Source of the DNA: Candidatus Tumulicola scandinaviensis
Lineage (GTDB): Bacteria > Vulcanimicrobiota > Vulcanimicrobiia > Vulcanimicrobiales > Vulcanimicrobiaceae
Assembly: GCA_003140835.1 (NCBI GenBank)
Contig: PLLA01000091.1
Coordinates: 29,455 to 93,454, forward strand
Length of the DNA: 64,000 bases
Direction: 5' to 3'
This document shows positions 24,047 through 31,900 of this stretch, piece after piece (positions within the stretch are counted from its first letter, which is position 1; each line of letters begins with the position of its first letter). The notes under the pieces were generated by a model. That model saw nothing but the letters and a program-made list of their open reading frames with translations. It did no database searches and was not told where the DNA came from. A program made the position numbers and the translations under genes.

Positions 24047-25235
24047 GGCAACCACCGTTATCGATGCGGTTGAAGTCAACGGTGTAGACGCTAGAATATT
24101 CCGCGTCCGGCCCATGGTAAAAACCGAGATATTTCTTCCATCGAACGACGGCGAGAGCTGCATTCAGAGCATTCAAGTCGGCGATTTGGATGTTCAACGC
24201 GTAATCATCCTCAACGTCTACGAACGAAATAGCGTGGCGGGCCGATCGGCAATCTTCGACGCTTAAGGTCGTGCGCATCAAACCGCCAAGAGTGCGGTCC
24301 CCCACCGAGACACCCATCCCGACGTCGATGAACGGCTTCTTCAGCGCCGTCAGACCTTCGACAAGCCGACGCTTCGATGCGGCCTTGTCTATACACACGA
24401 AGGCGAAATCCACCTGGTTGAAGTCCGGCGGCAATTCGGATAGGTAGACGGGGTGCGCTACGATGTGCAGATGCATGGCCGAATATCGCTTGTGAAAATA
24501 TTCGACTTTGTAGTGTGGTGGTACGGCGAAAACATCGTCGGAAGCGGCGGCGCCGGGGGCGCGGAATGCGTTGTGCTGCGAGAAGCGATCCCCGTCATAG
24601 ATCCGGATTTCTTTGACCGGAGTCTTGGAAATGAGGTCAAGAACGTATGAGCCAGTGCCGCCGACCCCGATAATCGCAATGACGTGTCCCTCGAGTTTTT
24701 GGCTCACCGCGGTGATCCCGGCACGCGTCGAAGCCGTATCGCGATATGCAAAAACCGACGCCTCGTCGTCGTAATCGCGCACCCGACCGGTTAGTGGGGT
24801 CGCCTCAGGGTCGATACGCCGCGCATACTTCCCGACCACCTCAACGTAAGACGTAACGAGATCATAATAGTCGTCATAGCTGCCAGCCTGGTTCACTTTC
24901 GGAGATTTGTACGATAGGTGGTACTGCGCATCTAGATCGCCGGCAAAGCGGTGGACACCGGGAGTGTTTTGCCCAACCAACAATAACGGTTCACCTGAAT
25001 TCTTGTAGGGAAAGCCGCCAGCAAAGTACGCTTGATGATTCTGAGGTCTGCCGACTACGGAATTCGCGATCTGGACTATCGGTATGATTAGTATGCCATA
25101 TGCTACTTGGACATCCGCATTAACGTATGGGACGTTCCTTACCACCAGAAAGTTGGATGGGTGAACCTGGATCTCGTACTTTTCGCTCCGCAGTCGCGCT
25201 AGATCAGGGCTATGAGCGATTACCAGGCTCGACAA
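24033..25235 (-). CDS. E2-like/E1 (ThiF) fusion of a bacterial ubiquitin-like system
   Basis: The 400-residue protein has two parts. Residues 1-150 resemble the Prok-E2_E type E2-like domain (FLVVRNVPYVNADVQVAYGI, then NHQAYFAGGFPYKNSGEPLL, YDDYYDLVTSYVEVVGKYAR). Residues 175-400 are a ThiF/E1 adenylation domain with the ATP loop GVGGTGS (190-196), then IRIYDGDRFSQHNAFRAPGA. C281 and C329 are candidate thioester cysteines. It should activate the Ubl encoded just upstream by adenylating its C-terminus. The start is uncertain: TTG 25235 overlaps the Ubl stop by 26 bases, and no ATG is available nearby. Confidence 0.82.
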   Translation of the reverse strand: MSSLVIAHSPDLARLRSEKYEIQVHPSNFLVVRNVPYVNADVQVAYGILIIPIVQIANSVVGRPQNHQAYFAGGFPYKNSGEPLLLVGQNTPGVHRFAGDLDAQYHLSYKSPKVNQAGSYDDYYDLVTSYVEVVGKYARRIDPEATPLTGRVRDYDDEASVFAYRDTASTRAGITAVSQKLEGHVIAIIGVGGTGSYVLDLISKTPVKEIRIYDGDRFSQHNAFRAPGAAASDDVFAVPPHYKVEYFHKRYSAMHLHIVAHPVYLSELPPDFNQVDFAFVCIDKAASKRRLVEGLTALKKPFIDVGMGVSVGDRTLGGLMRTTLSVEDCRSARHAISFVDVEDDYALNIQIADLNALNAALAVVRWKKYLGFYHGPDAEYSSVYTVDFNRIDNGGCREAN

Positions 25236-25470
25236 CGAATTCCGTTCCGTTTTTTACCGTTACGGTTTCACCCTCGATGAGATCCCCTTCGTGCTTAGGT
25301 GCTACCGCGTGACGATATGTCACGATATACTCCATACCTTCCTTAAGCGGAGGCAGGTTAGGTGCGAGCGCCACGACTTCTTTATACGTAAGGACGTCGT
25401 GCTCAACCGTCCGTTCCCGCGTGTTGACGATAATATGAAAATCGCGATCATGCTCAGTGCTCGTACTCAA
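25210..25470 (-). CDS. Ubiquitin-like protein (multi-ubiquitin domain type)
   Basis: This 86-residue single-domain protein fits the Multi_ubiq family: FHIIVNTRERTVEHDVLTYK, then EVVALAPNLPPLKEGMEYIV, then VTYRHAVAPKHEGDLIEGET and VTVKNGTEFVVEPGNRS at the C-terminus. The beta-grasp pattern, the VTYR strand and the G.L.EG..V.VK.GT.F.V ending are all present. There is one domain, not a polyubiquitin-like chain. Translation appears to start at TTG 25470. It is the first gene of a three-gene overlapping operon with the E2-E1 fusion and DUF6527. The tail after the last strand is short (about seven residues), and where it is cut or conjugated cannot be told. Confidence 0.8.
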   Translation of the reverse strand: MSTSTEHDRDFHIIVNTRERTVEHDVLTYKEVVALAPNLPPLKEGMEYIVTYRHAVAPKHEGDLIEGETVTVKNGTEFVVEPGNRS

Positions 25471-26140
25471 CCCAACCCCCCGATGCGTCGCTCGGCCTAG
25501 GCCTCAGTGGCGTGCCGCCGAACACCTGTTCGGTTTGTCACCTTTTCATCCTGCCCGGTTGGAGGTGAGGGCCGCTTGCGCGCGCGCAGTGCCTCTGTCC
25601 TTGCCTGCCCGCGGAATCTCTTTACTCAGCCGACGAGAAGCCTAGGCTCGAAGGTCCGCCTCTTCGGCGGCCGTAACAGGCGAACGCGCCACAGCCCGTT
25701 CTTTTTCCGGCCAGAGCTCGTCAGCCCCTATTCTCGAACGGGTGATTCCCAATGTCAGGTCCTTTCCGCAGGCTGACACGATGGCGTCGCAACTTCCGGC
25801 TTCCTGGGAGCCGAGACCCTGTTGGCTGTGCGATCGCCAGCCGGTGAGGGGTACCGGCTTCACCGACGTGGCATTTTTGCGGCGACTGGGTGACGTCCGC
25901 CTTGCCATCACTTCGGCCTTCGCGCGTGTATGACCCGATCTTGCCCTTTTCCCGTGGCCTGGACCTAGATAAGCCCTCTGCGGTTGCCATTCGGTTGCCA
26001 CACGCGCTAAACGCGCCTGTTACTAGGCAAGCACGCACGGCACGGATCGGCACCGAAAAACCCCAAAAAAACGATACGGGGTAGCACCGTTCGATATACA
26101 ACGTTAATCCGCAACCCTAGACGGGCCAGCTCCAGGAGGC
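25471..26140. other. Stretch upstream of the Ubl operon without a recognisable gene
   Basis: Open frames exist on both strands, but none has family signals or a sensible start. It presumably holds the promoter of the Ubl operon near 25480-25600, which I cannot point to. The right end meets the tRNA-Arg remnant. Confidence 0.35.
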
Positions 26141-26141
26141 T

Positions 26142-26181
26142 TTAGGAGTCCCCTGCTCTATCCAGTTTGAGCTACGGGCGC
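26142..26181 (-). pseudogene. 5' half of a tRNA-Arg(CCU) gene
   Basis: On the minus strand the first 40 bases read as a normal tRNA: acceptor GCGCCCG, TA, D-stem GCTC...GAGC around AAACTGGATA, and an anticodon loop CTCCTAA (anticodon CCT, 26144-26146). Beyond the loop the expected stem, T-arm (GTTCGAATC) and acceptor CGGGCGC are all absent. The break at the anticodon loop is where many phage and island integrases cut tRNA genes. The lost 3' half was not found elsewhere in the window. Confidence 0.6.
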
Positions 26182-26606
26182 GCACGGCCTTGCCTTATTT
26201 GATGCGGGTTGCGCCGCATCTGCTCTCTTGCGATCCCCGGACGCCTATCACGGGCGCCATTTGGGCGCCATGCAAGAAAACCCGGGTTCCGAGCACTTCA
26301 CTTTTCACGCGCCAGCCGCCTAGCCTTCGCTTGGGCCAACGCGTCACCGATACTCGTCACCCCCCGCTCCTTAGCTCCGGTAACCGCGTGGCTGGTCCGA
26401 AACCGTGCGGAGGTCGTTGCCAGTCGCCAGGCTAGTCGTTCCGACAAAGGTACCGCGGCGACACCCACTCGTCCGAGAGCCAACGCAGAAGGTTACTCAC
26501 GGGTGGCTCTTGGGCAGGTCAACCGTCGGGCACGGCTCATACTGTTCTGTTCAATTTTCGTTTCAGCGTTGACGCTCCGACTTCTGCGCATTCGAGAGCG
26601 CGAACG

Positions 26607-26792
26607 TCAAAAGCGGCTAAGCGACGACGCGCGTGTTAGGTTTGGATTGCGTCTCGCCATCGCGATGGCAAGCCGCATGTTGTGATCGTGAAATATCATC
26701 TCGCCTGAGCCAGAAGATGCCTGGACAGTGCGAACCGACTCCGCAGCCGCGGCGATAGCGGCAAGCCCCGCAACGAAGGTCTGTCGTTTCAT
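26607..26792 (-). pseudogene. Signal-peptide stub of a lost secreted protein
   Basis: The frame opens with a good export signal (MKRQTFVAGLAAIAAAAESV ... QASSG) and then runs into 30 residues of no recognisable character before a stop. It is probably the 5' end of a secreted or Tat-type protein whose body was deleted. A true 61-residue secreted peptide cannot be excluded. Confidence 0.35.
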
Positions 26793-26891
26793 TCGTGCGT
26801 CTTCGCTCGGCAGCGTACGGGTTCATTGCAACGATGCGGGTGGTGGGAGGTCTCCGCAGTACTGAAAATGCAATGAAATACGCTCGAGGCC

Positions 26892-26936
26892 GTCCTTCGA
26901 CTGCGCGCGGACGGCGCTCCGCTCAGGATTACAAAG
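26892..26936 (+). repeat. Dispersed REP-like repeat, copy 1
   Basis: The repeat reads GTCCTTCGACTGCGCG...CGCTCCGCTCAGGATTACAAAG. It shares the CCTTCGACTGCGC and GCTCCGCTCAGGAT arms with copies near 31200, 44527 and 58391. The arms are partly complementary, so it can fold into a hairpin. All copies lie between or at the ends of genes. Confidence 0.65.
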
Positions 26937-26974
26937 TGGCTCCCCTGAGGATAACAAAAATGTGAGGAAGCGAC

Positions 26975-27226
26975 GTGACAACCAATAAGAAGATTGCGGT
27001 CGCGTGCGGACTGCTTGCGATTGCGCTCGCAGTTACCGCCATCGTCGTGGGCGTAGCGGGCTACTATCGCGAGAATACACTCGGCCCGGCGGGCGAGCGC
27101 ATCGCGCAGACTCTTCATCACACGGGTTTGTACAGCGCGTCGCTTGGTGTGATTGCAATCTGCCTCGCAGTCCTTTCCGGCGTTGCGGGTGGTCGCGAGG
27201 CCCGCGGAGTAAAGAAGAACCATTAG
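26975..27226 (+). CDS. Small two-helix membrane protein
   Basis: The 83-residue protein has helix 1 at about residues 7-29 (VACGLLAIALAVTAIVVGVA) and helix 2 at about 55-72 (SASLGVIAICLAVLSGVAGG), with a basic tail. The start is GTG 26975, preceded by GAGGAAG at a good distance. I do not recognise a family. It lies directly upstream of a TauE/SafE-type permease and is likely co-transcribed with it, perhaps as an accessory subunit; that is inference. Confidence 0.65.
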   Translation: MTTNKKIAVACGLLAIALAVTAIVVGVAGYYRENTLGPAGERIAQTLHHTGLYSASLGVIAICLAVLSGVAGGREARGVKKNH

Positions 27227-27251
27227 CATTCATACCGTCATTCTTCTCGGT

Positions 27252-28112
27252 TTGGTGGTGGTCGGGCTCACGCTCGTCGCCGCCCTCGTGTTGGCTATGC
27301 CGCGGCATCGCGACGGCTTACCCAAAGCGGTCGAAGTCGTCATCGGGTTCGGGACAAACTTCTTCGATACGCTGGGTATTGGGTCGTTCGCGCCGACCGT
27401 CTCGCTGTTCAAGCTGTTCAAGTTGGTACCCGACGAGCGGATTCCCGGAACGCTAAACGTCGGTCATGCGCTGCCGACCGTCGTCGAGGCGGGAATCTTC
27501 ATCGCCATCGTTATGGTCGATCCCAAAACGCTAGTCTTGTTCATCCTCGCCGCAATCGCAGGCGCGTGGTTGGGCGCCGGCGTGGTCGCAAAATGGCCGC
27601 GGCGCTTCGTCCAGATCGGCATGGGAGCAGCGTTGCTCGTCGCTGCGACGCTCTTCCTCATGAGCAACCTCCATCTGTTCCCGGCCGGCGGCACCGCGGT
27701 TGCGCTGGAAGGCGGGCGGTTGTGGTTCGGCGTGGCCGTGAACTTCTGCTTGGGCGCCCTGATGACGCTTGGCATCGGGCTCTACGCGCCGTGCTTGATT
27801 CTGGTCAGTCTGCTCGGCATGAACCCGCTCGCAGCCTTCCCGATCATGACGGGGTCGTGCGCGTTTCTGATGCCGGTTGCGGGTTTACGCTTCATTCGCT
27901 TCGATGCGTTTTCGATGAGCGCCGCCCTCGGCCTCACGATCGGCGGCATTCCGGGCGTGCTCATCGCGGCGTTCTTCGTTAAGTCGTTGCCCTTGGTGGC
28001 GGTGCGATGGCTGGTCGTGATCGTCGTCATTTACGCCGCCGTCGCCATGCTTCGCTCCGCGGCTTCGAAGGTGCCGGACTCCGAACCCACCGAGTATGCG
28101 GCCAGCCCTTAG
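27252..28112 (+). CDS. TauE/SafE-type membrane permease
   Basis: The protein of about 286 residues has eight membrane helices in the TauE/SafE pattern, including GFGTNFFDTLGIGSFAPTVS and GALMTLGIGLYAPCLILVSL near the start of each half, where the family has its two-fold repeat. Such proteins export sulfite, sulfoacetate or other organosulfur anions. The start is odd: no ATG, GTG or TTG follows the in-frame stop at 27210 until TTG 27252, which lies within the first helix. An ATT at 27228 would give a full helix (IHTVILLGLVVVGL). The last 17 bases overlap the phosphoesterase gene that follows. Confidence 0.82.
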   Translation: MVVVGLTLVAALVLAMPRHRDGLPKAVEVVIGFGTNFFDTLGIGSFAPTVSLFKLFKLVPDERIPGTLNVGHALPTVVEAGIFIAIVMVDPKTLVLFILAAIAGAWLGAGVVAKWPRRFVQIGMGAALLVAATLFLMSNLHLFPAGGTAVALEGGRLWFGVAVNFCLGALMTLGIGLYAPCLILVSLLGMNPLAAFPIMTGSCAFLMPVAGLRFIRFDAFSMSAALGLTIGGIPGVLIAAFFVKSLPLVAVRWLVVIVVIYAAVAMLRSAASKVPDSEPTEYAASP

Positions 28113-29475
28113 CCCGCAATGCTTGGTTGCCGCGGCAATCGCGTTCGTGCTAGCAGGATGCGGAGGAGGTTCGAGTTCTTCGGGCGGCGGCTCGGTCGCG
28201 ATCCCCACCGGCGTGCCGTCGGGGCCGCCCGGGCACGGTTATCCCAATATTCATCACGTCGTCATCATCGTTCAGGAAAACCGCACGGTCGATAATCTCT
28301 TTCCGGGATTTCCGGGTGCGGACACGCAGGCGTACGGCTTCAACGGGAGCGGAACAAAAATTCCCCTGATGCCCGTTCCCCTTGAAGCGCCGTGGGATTT
28401 TCGGCACGACTCCACGAGTTTTTTCAACGCTTGCAACGGTCGCGGCACGTATCCCGGAACCGACTGCCGCATGGACGGCTTCGACGCCGAGTACTGGTCC
28501 TGCGGAAAGCCCGGGCATCCGCCCTGTCCGAACACGGACCCTCCGTATAGTTACGTGCCGCCCTCCGAGACGAAGCCGTACTTCTTCATTGGCGAACACT
28601 ACGTATTTGCCGACGCGATGTTCCCTTCGAACTTCGACTCGAGCAGCTTCGTCTCGCACCAATATATCATCGCGGCTCAGGCCGCTTCGACGGTCAACTT
28701 TCCGGTGGGTCCTTGGGGTTGCGAAGGCGGCGCAGGTTCCCGCATTCAAACGCTGACGCGGCAACGGACGATCGGAGGCAACGTCGAGCCGTGTTTCAAT
28801 CACGCGACGCTCGGCGACGAGTTGGACAACGCGGGTGTGTCGTGGCGGTACTACACGTCGCCCGTAAACGACGGTAGCGGCGGCGTGTGGAGCGCGTATC
28901 AAGCCATCAAACACATCTACGACGGCCCCGATTGGAACAGGAACGTCGTTACGCCGCAGACGCAGTTCTTTCACGACGTCTCAAACGGGGCGCTGCCGGC
29001 GGTCAGCTGGGTAACGCCGACCTGTCAAAACTCCGATCACCCGAACTGCGGCTCGAAGACTGGCCCCGACTGGGTTGCGTCGCTCGTAAATGCGATCGGC
29101 GCATCGCAGTATTGGGATTCGACCGTCGTCTTCATCTTCTGGGATGACTACGGCGGTTGGTACGATCACGTTCCGCCCGAACTGGCCGATTACGATGGGC
29201 TGGGCATCCGGGTTCCGCTCTTGATCGTTTCGGCGTATGCAAAAACGGGCTGCGTATCGCACGTGCGCTACGAACACGGCACCATCCTGAAGTTCGTCGA
29301 AGACCAATGGGGGCTGCCGAGGCTTTCGGCCAGCGACGCGCGCGCCAACCCGATTGCGCCGAACTGCTTCGATTTCGCGGGAGCGCCGCGGCCTTTCGTG
29401 ACGATTCCCGCGCCGCACGGCAAGCAATACTTTCTCCGTCAGCCGCTCGACACGCGCCCACTCGATCCTGAGTAG
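28096..29475 (+). CDS. Phosphoesterase-family (phospholipase C/acid phosphatase type) lipoprotein
   Basis: The 459-residue exported protein has a lipobox (VLAGCGGG), a Ser/Gly linker and a full phosphoesterase domain (PF04185 type). Motifs seen are HHVVIIVQENRTVDNLFPGF, then SSSFVSHQYIIAAQAASTVN, then FIFWDDYGGWYDHVPPE and HVRYEHGTILKFVEDQWGLP. The E-N-R segment and the D-D-Y-G-G-W-Y-D-H segment hold the likely metal and phosphate ligands. It should cleave phosphodiesters or phosphomonoesters outside the inner membrane. It is one of four paralogues in this window (others at 42847, 44578 and 45921) and the only one next to a TauE-type permease. The exact substrate is unknown. Confidence 0.88.
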   Translation: MRPALSPQCLVAAAIAFVLAGCGGGSSSSGGGSVAIPTGVPSGPPGHGYPNIHHVVIIVQENRTVDNLFPGFPGADTQAYGFNGSGTKIPLMPVPLEAPWDFRHDSTSFFNACNGRGTYPGTDCRMDGFDAEYWSCGKPGHPPCPNTDPPYSYVPPSETKPYFFIGEHYVFADAMFPSNFDSSSFVSHQYIIAAQAASTVNFPVGPWGCEGGAGSRIQTLTRQRTIGGNVEPCFNHATLGDELDNAGVSWRYYTSPVNDGSGGVWSAYQAIKHIYDGPDWNRNVVTPQTQFFHDVSNGALPAVSWVTPTCQNSDHPNCGSKTGPDWVASLVNAIGASQYWDSTVVFIFWDDYGGWYDHVPPELADYDGLGIRVPLLIVSAYAKTGCVSHVRYEHGTILKFVEDQWGLPRLSASDARANPIAPNCFDFAGAPRPFVTIPAPHGKQYFLRQPLDTRPLDPE

Positions 29476-29491
29476 ACCCGCGCTCTGGAAC

Positions 29492-30479
29492 TTACTTGGC
29501 GAGGCTTACGGTCGCGCCGACCAACTCCGTCGCCTTTCGGACGGCGATCGTACTGGTCGGCGACCCGCCGGCTGGATACGACCAGAAACCGACCTTTTTG
29601 ACGTCGCGATTCGACACGCCGTACGGCACGATAATTGTGCGGCCTTGTATCCAGAACTGAACCACGAGGTGGCTGCGCGCGTTCAGCTGAGATGAACCAA
29701 CGACGGTGCCGCTCGAGCCGGAAACTTTTACCAGGTAGAGCGTATCGGTGGACACGTCTTCGATCGCCACGGCTTTGCCGTCCCACTGAATGCCGCCCGG
29801 ATACCCGATTCGCTGATTCACGGAAAAGGTCGCAAACGACGTGCTCCCCTGTGGCAGAAGCGCGAACTGGGTTTGCGTCGTTCCGGCGTTCGCGCCATCG
29901 ATGTAGAGATTGCCGCCGTCGTCGTAGCCGCAGAACATATATACGTTGAAATTCGGGGCGGTGTACGTCCGCGGAGCGCCTCGCGCGTTCGTCCAGATCG
30001 AAACGCTCCCCGGACCGGCCGGGTTGCTATCGAAATTCGTAACCGCAAGATTTCCGGTGGTCGGATCGACCGAACAGCCGTAAGGATAATATTGGAACTC
30101 CATCAGATTAGCGATCGGCTGCGTTCCACCGTGCGCGTACTCGATGATGTCCTGATTGCCCGTGTCAGTAACGAAAACGTCGCCCTGCCGATCGGAACAG
30201 AGACCGGACGGACCGTTGAAGCCGGTCAGGATGCCCTCCGGCTTACCGTCGGGATACGAGAAAACCTCGACGCTGCCGCGATCGTCGGAGACGTACAGCA
30301 GTCGGCTTTCGTAGCCGCCGGATCCATCCACAAGCGAGGCGTCCAGGACCGCGCGCGGATGCCGCGCTGCGTTGCGACGACGGTAGCGCGGTCTGCGCCT
30401 GCAAGCCGTTACAATCCGCAAGCAGCATAACTAGCGCCGCAACGCTTGCCGCGCGGTGGGCGATGTCGAGATTTCTCAT
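29492..30479 (-). pseudogene. Beta-propeller lipoprotein (GCSVDPTTGN type), frameshifted near the N-terminus
   Basis: The start at 30479 opens a lipoprotein signal (ALVMLLADCNGLQ) in one frame. After about 45 codons the frame is lost in a GC-run near 30360 and resumes one base off as LLYVSDDRGSVEVFSYPDGK. It continues through GFNGPSGLCSDRQGDVFVTD, YGCSVDPTTGNLAVTN and IQWDGKAVAIEDVSTDTLYL to ATVSLAK. It is otherwise complete and closely parallels the intact protein at 39118. Either a slippage mutation or a sequence error separates the signal from the propeller. Its start directly follows the stop of the gene at 30480, so the two formed an operon. Confidence 0.7.
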
Positions 30480-31151
30480 CTAGTGCAGGGTGACCGCCTC
30501 GATCAAGCAATCCACTTCGAAGTTCGGGCCGTGGTCTTCTTCGGCGATCCCGGTGCCTTTCGCGTAGCCGTAGTCGTGGGTGTTGGCGCTCTCTTCGTAG
30601 TCGGCGACCGTAAACACCCCGAGCGGCGTTGGATTCGTCTGTTCGATGCCGTAGAAGATCCGCGATACGTGTTGACCGTTGGGTCCGGTATAGCCGAACT
30701 TGGCGCCCTTCGGCGGCGTCGCTTCCGACACGATCACGGCGGAATTAATTCGATGCACGACTCCCTTAACGAGATATCCGTGGATCCATAGATTGCCGTG
30801 GGGGTCGTTGGCGAGCAGCATGACCTGCGTATCTACCTTCAGCGGTTTGCTCGGCACTTGGGGGACTTGCAGGGAAAACTCGTAGTACTGCGCCGTTCCG
30901 ACCGTAATCTTTCCGAGGACTTTGTCGTAAATCGTGAACGGCTTGCCGTTGTTTTCCCCGCCGCCTTTGATGTCTTTGCAGGTGTACTTCCAACTGTCAC
31001 CTACCGCCAGCGGCTGGTAGAGCCCGCTGCGCGGAATGTTCGCAAGCAGCGCCGGCGGCCCGCCGGAGACGCCCGCGGGCGCCCCGCTCCACCCGCACGA
31101 GCCAAGCACGAGTGCGGTTGCCGCCACCGTCGCGCGACGTCCGGTCGTCAT
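30480..31151 (-). CDS. Hypothetical exported lipoprotein
   Basis: The 223-residue protein starts MTTGRRATVAATALVLGSCG, a lipoprotein signal, followed by a Gly/Ala/Pro-rich linker. The mature domain has beta character (YQPLAVGDSWKYTCKDIKGG, then GTAQYYEFSLQVPQVPSKPL, then FGYTGPNGQHVSRIFYGIEQ, FEVDCLIEAVTLH). The pattern LAVGDSWKY is common at the start of extracytoplasmic beta domains of unknown function. I recognise no named family. The next gene starts on the base after its stop, so the propeller lipoprotein and this one should be made together. Confidence 0.65.
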   Translation of the reverse strand: MTTGRRATVAATALVLGSCGWSGAPAGVSGGPPALLANIPRSGLYQPLAVGDSWKYTCKDIKGGGENNGKPFTIYDKVLGKITVGTAQYYEFSLQVPQVPSKPLKVDTQVMLLANDPHGNLWIHGYLVKGVVHRINSAVIVSEATPPKGAKFGYTGPNGQHVSRIFYGIEQTNPTPLGVFTVADYEESANTHDYGYAKGTGIAEEDHGPNFEVDCLIEAVTLH

Positions 31152-31165
31152 GGGCTCATTATAGC

Positions 31166-31268
31166 GGCTGCGCTCGGGAGGACAAAGGGGGGGTCCGCTC
31201 GTCCTTCGACTGCGGCGCTGCACGCCTCCGCTCAGGAGGACAAAGCTGCGCTCCGCTCAGGGTGACAA
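31166..31268 (+). repeat. Dispersed REP-like repeat, clustered copy 2
   Basis: Two and a half units of the same family as at 26892 lie here: GGAGGACAAAG, then GTCCTTCGACTGCGGCGC...CTCCGCTCAGGAGGACAAAG, then GCGCTCCGCTCAGGGTGACAAA. They fill the space upstream of the lipoprotein gene at 30480. Confidence 0.6.
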
Positions 31269-31329
31269 AAGTGGGGGATGACGCTCATCGCGCGCCTGCG
31301 CGGTCCCGTCAAACCGTGGCGTGGATCTC

Positions 31330-31479
31330 TTAGGCGGGGTCGCCGGGTTGCCGGACGCGGCAGCCTGAGATCTTGGACGCATCTTCCTCGGCGCGTCGCC
31401 GGGATGTGGATTCCGTCGGCATCGGCATCGTGCGAAGACCGCTGACGACCGTGATCGGCACTCCATTATGGAAGGCCAT
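31330..31479 (-). CDS. Small peptide gene of unknown function
   Basis: The 49-residue frame starts at ATG 31479 with a strong AGGAG six bases upstream and has GC-rich third positions. It reads MAFHNGVPITVVSGLRTMPM, then a basic stretch (STSRRRAEEDASK) and a tail with one cysteine (ISGCRVRQPGD). There is no signal peptide and no classical double-glycine leader. It lies next to the bacteriocin-type locus and could be a third peptide or an immunity-like factor, but nothing in the sequence proves that. Confidence 0.45.
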   Translation of the reverse strand: MAFHNGVPITVVSGLRTMPMPTESTSRRRAEEDASKISGCRVRQPGDPA

Positions 31480-31676
31480 GGGTTCTCTCCTTTCCTTCGT
31501 ATTTAGCTTGTAGCATATCACCCTTACTAACCCGGTACTACGCGTTTTGGTTGCGCGTTGTTTCGTTTTGTTTCCGACTGAAAACGGCGAAAAACGCCGA
31601 TTTTACTGCGACTTTCGGCGTCCCGTTCTTCACACGGTTTTCTCGACGACTTCTCACTTGAAGGTCAGTATGGAGG

Positions 31677-31694
31677 TGCGGTGCTTTTACCGCA
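31677..31694 (+). promoter_or_regulatory. Hairpin in the shared leader of precursor gene 1
   Basis: TGCGGT-GCTTTT-ACCGCA lies just before the AAAAGGAG ribosome-binding site of the peptide gene at 31714. The same stem (TGCGGT-GCACTT-ACCGCA) is found at 37240-37257 before the other peptide gene, within an upstream stretch conserved over about 90 bases. It is a likely operator or RNA control element. Confidence 0.6.
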
Positions 31695-31713
31695 TCCTTG
31701 AAAAGGAGCCCTC

Positions 31714-31875
31714 ATGAGCGACGAAAAGCGGACCGAAGAGAAGAAACCCATCGAAGACAAGGCCCTGGACCAAGTCAGTGGTGGGCACATCCAAGCCCCT
31801 TCCCCCAGCGCGGCAAACACACATCGTCCTGGCTACGGCCCGCCGCCGATCCCCAAAGGCCCGCAGCCCGATTAG
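31714..31875 (+). CDS. Double-glycine leader peptide (bacteriocin-type precursor 1)
   Basis: This 53-residue peptide was found by reading between larger genes. The leader MSDEKRTEEKKPIEDKALDQ ends in VSGG, the classic double-glycine cleavage site with the preceding L..V pattern. The mature part after VSGG (29 residues) is rich in Pro, Gly, Ser and His (HIQAPSPSAANTHRPGYGPP, then PIPKGPQPD) and has no cysteine. AAAAGGAG lies five bases before the ATG. It ends 26 bases from the convergent ABC transporter genes, whose C39 peptidase partner should cut and export it. Without Cys it is not a lanthipeptide or cyclic thioether; its activity is unknown. Confidence 0.8.
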   Translation: MSDEKRTEEKKPIEDKALDQVSGGHIQAPSPSAANTHRPGYGPPPIPKGPQPD

Positions 31876-31900
31876 CTAAGCGTAGAGTCGCGCGGCCCCT

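Noticed and set aside
26298-26483. Minus-strand frame ending SIGDALAQAKARRLAREK that could be an integrase or phage protein tail.
   Set aside because: No family motif, no start signal, and other frames are equally open in this region.
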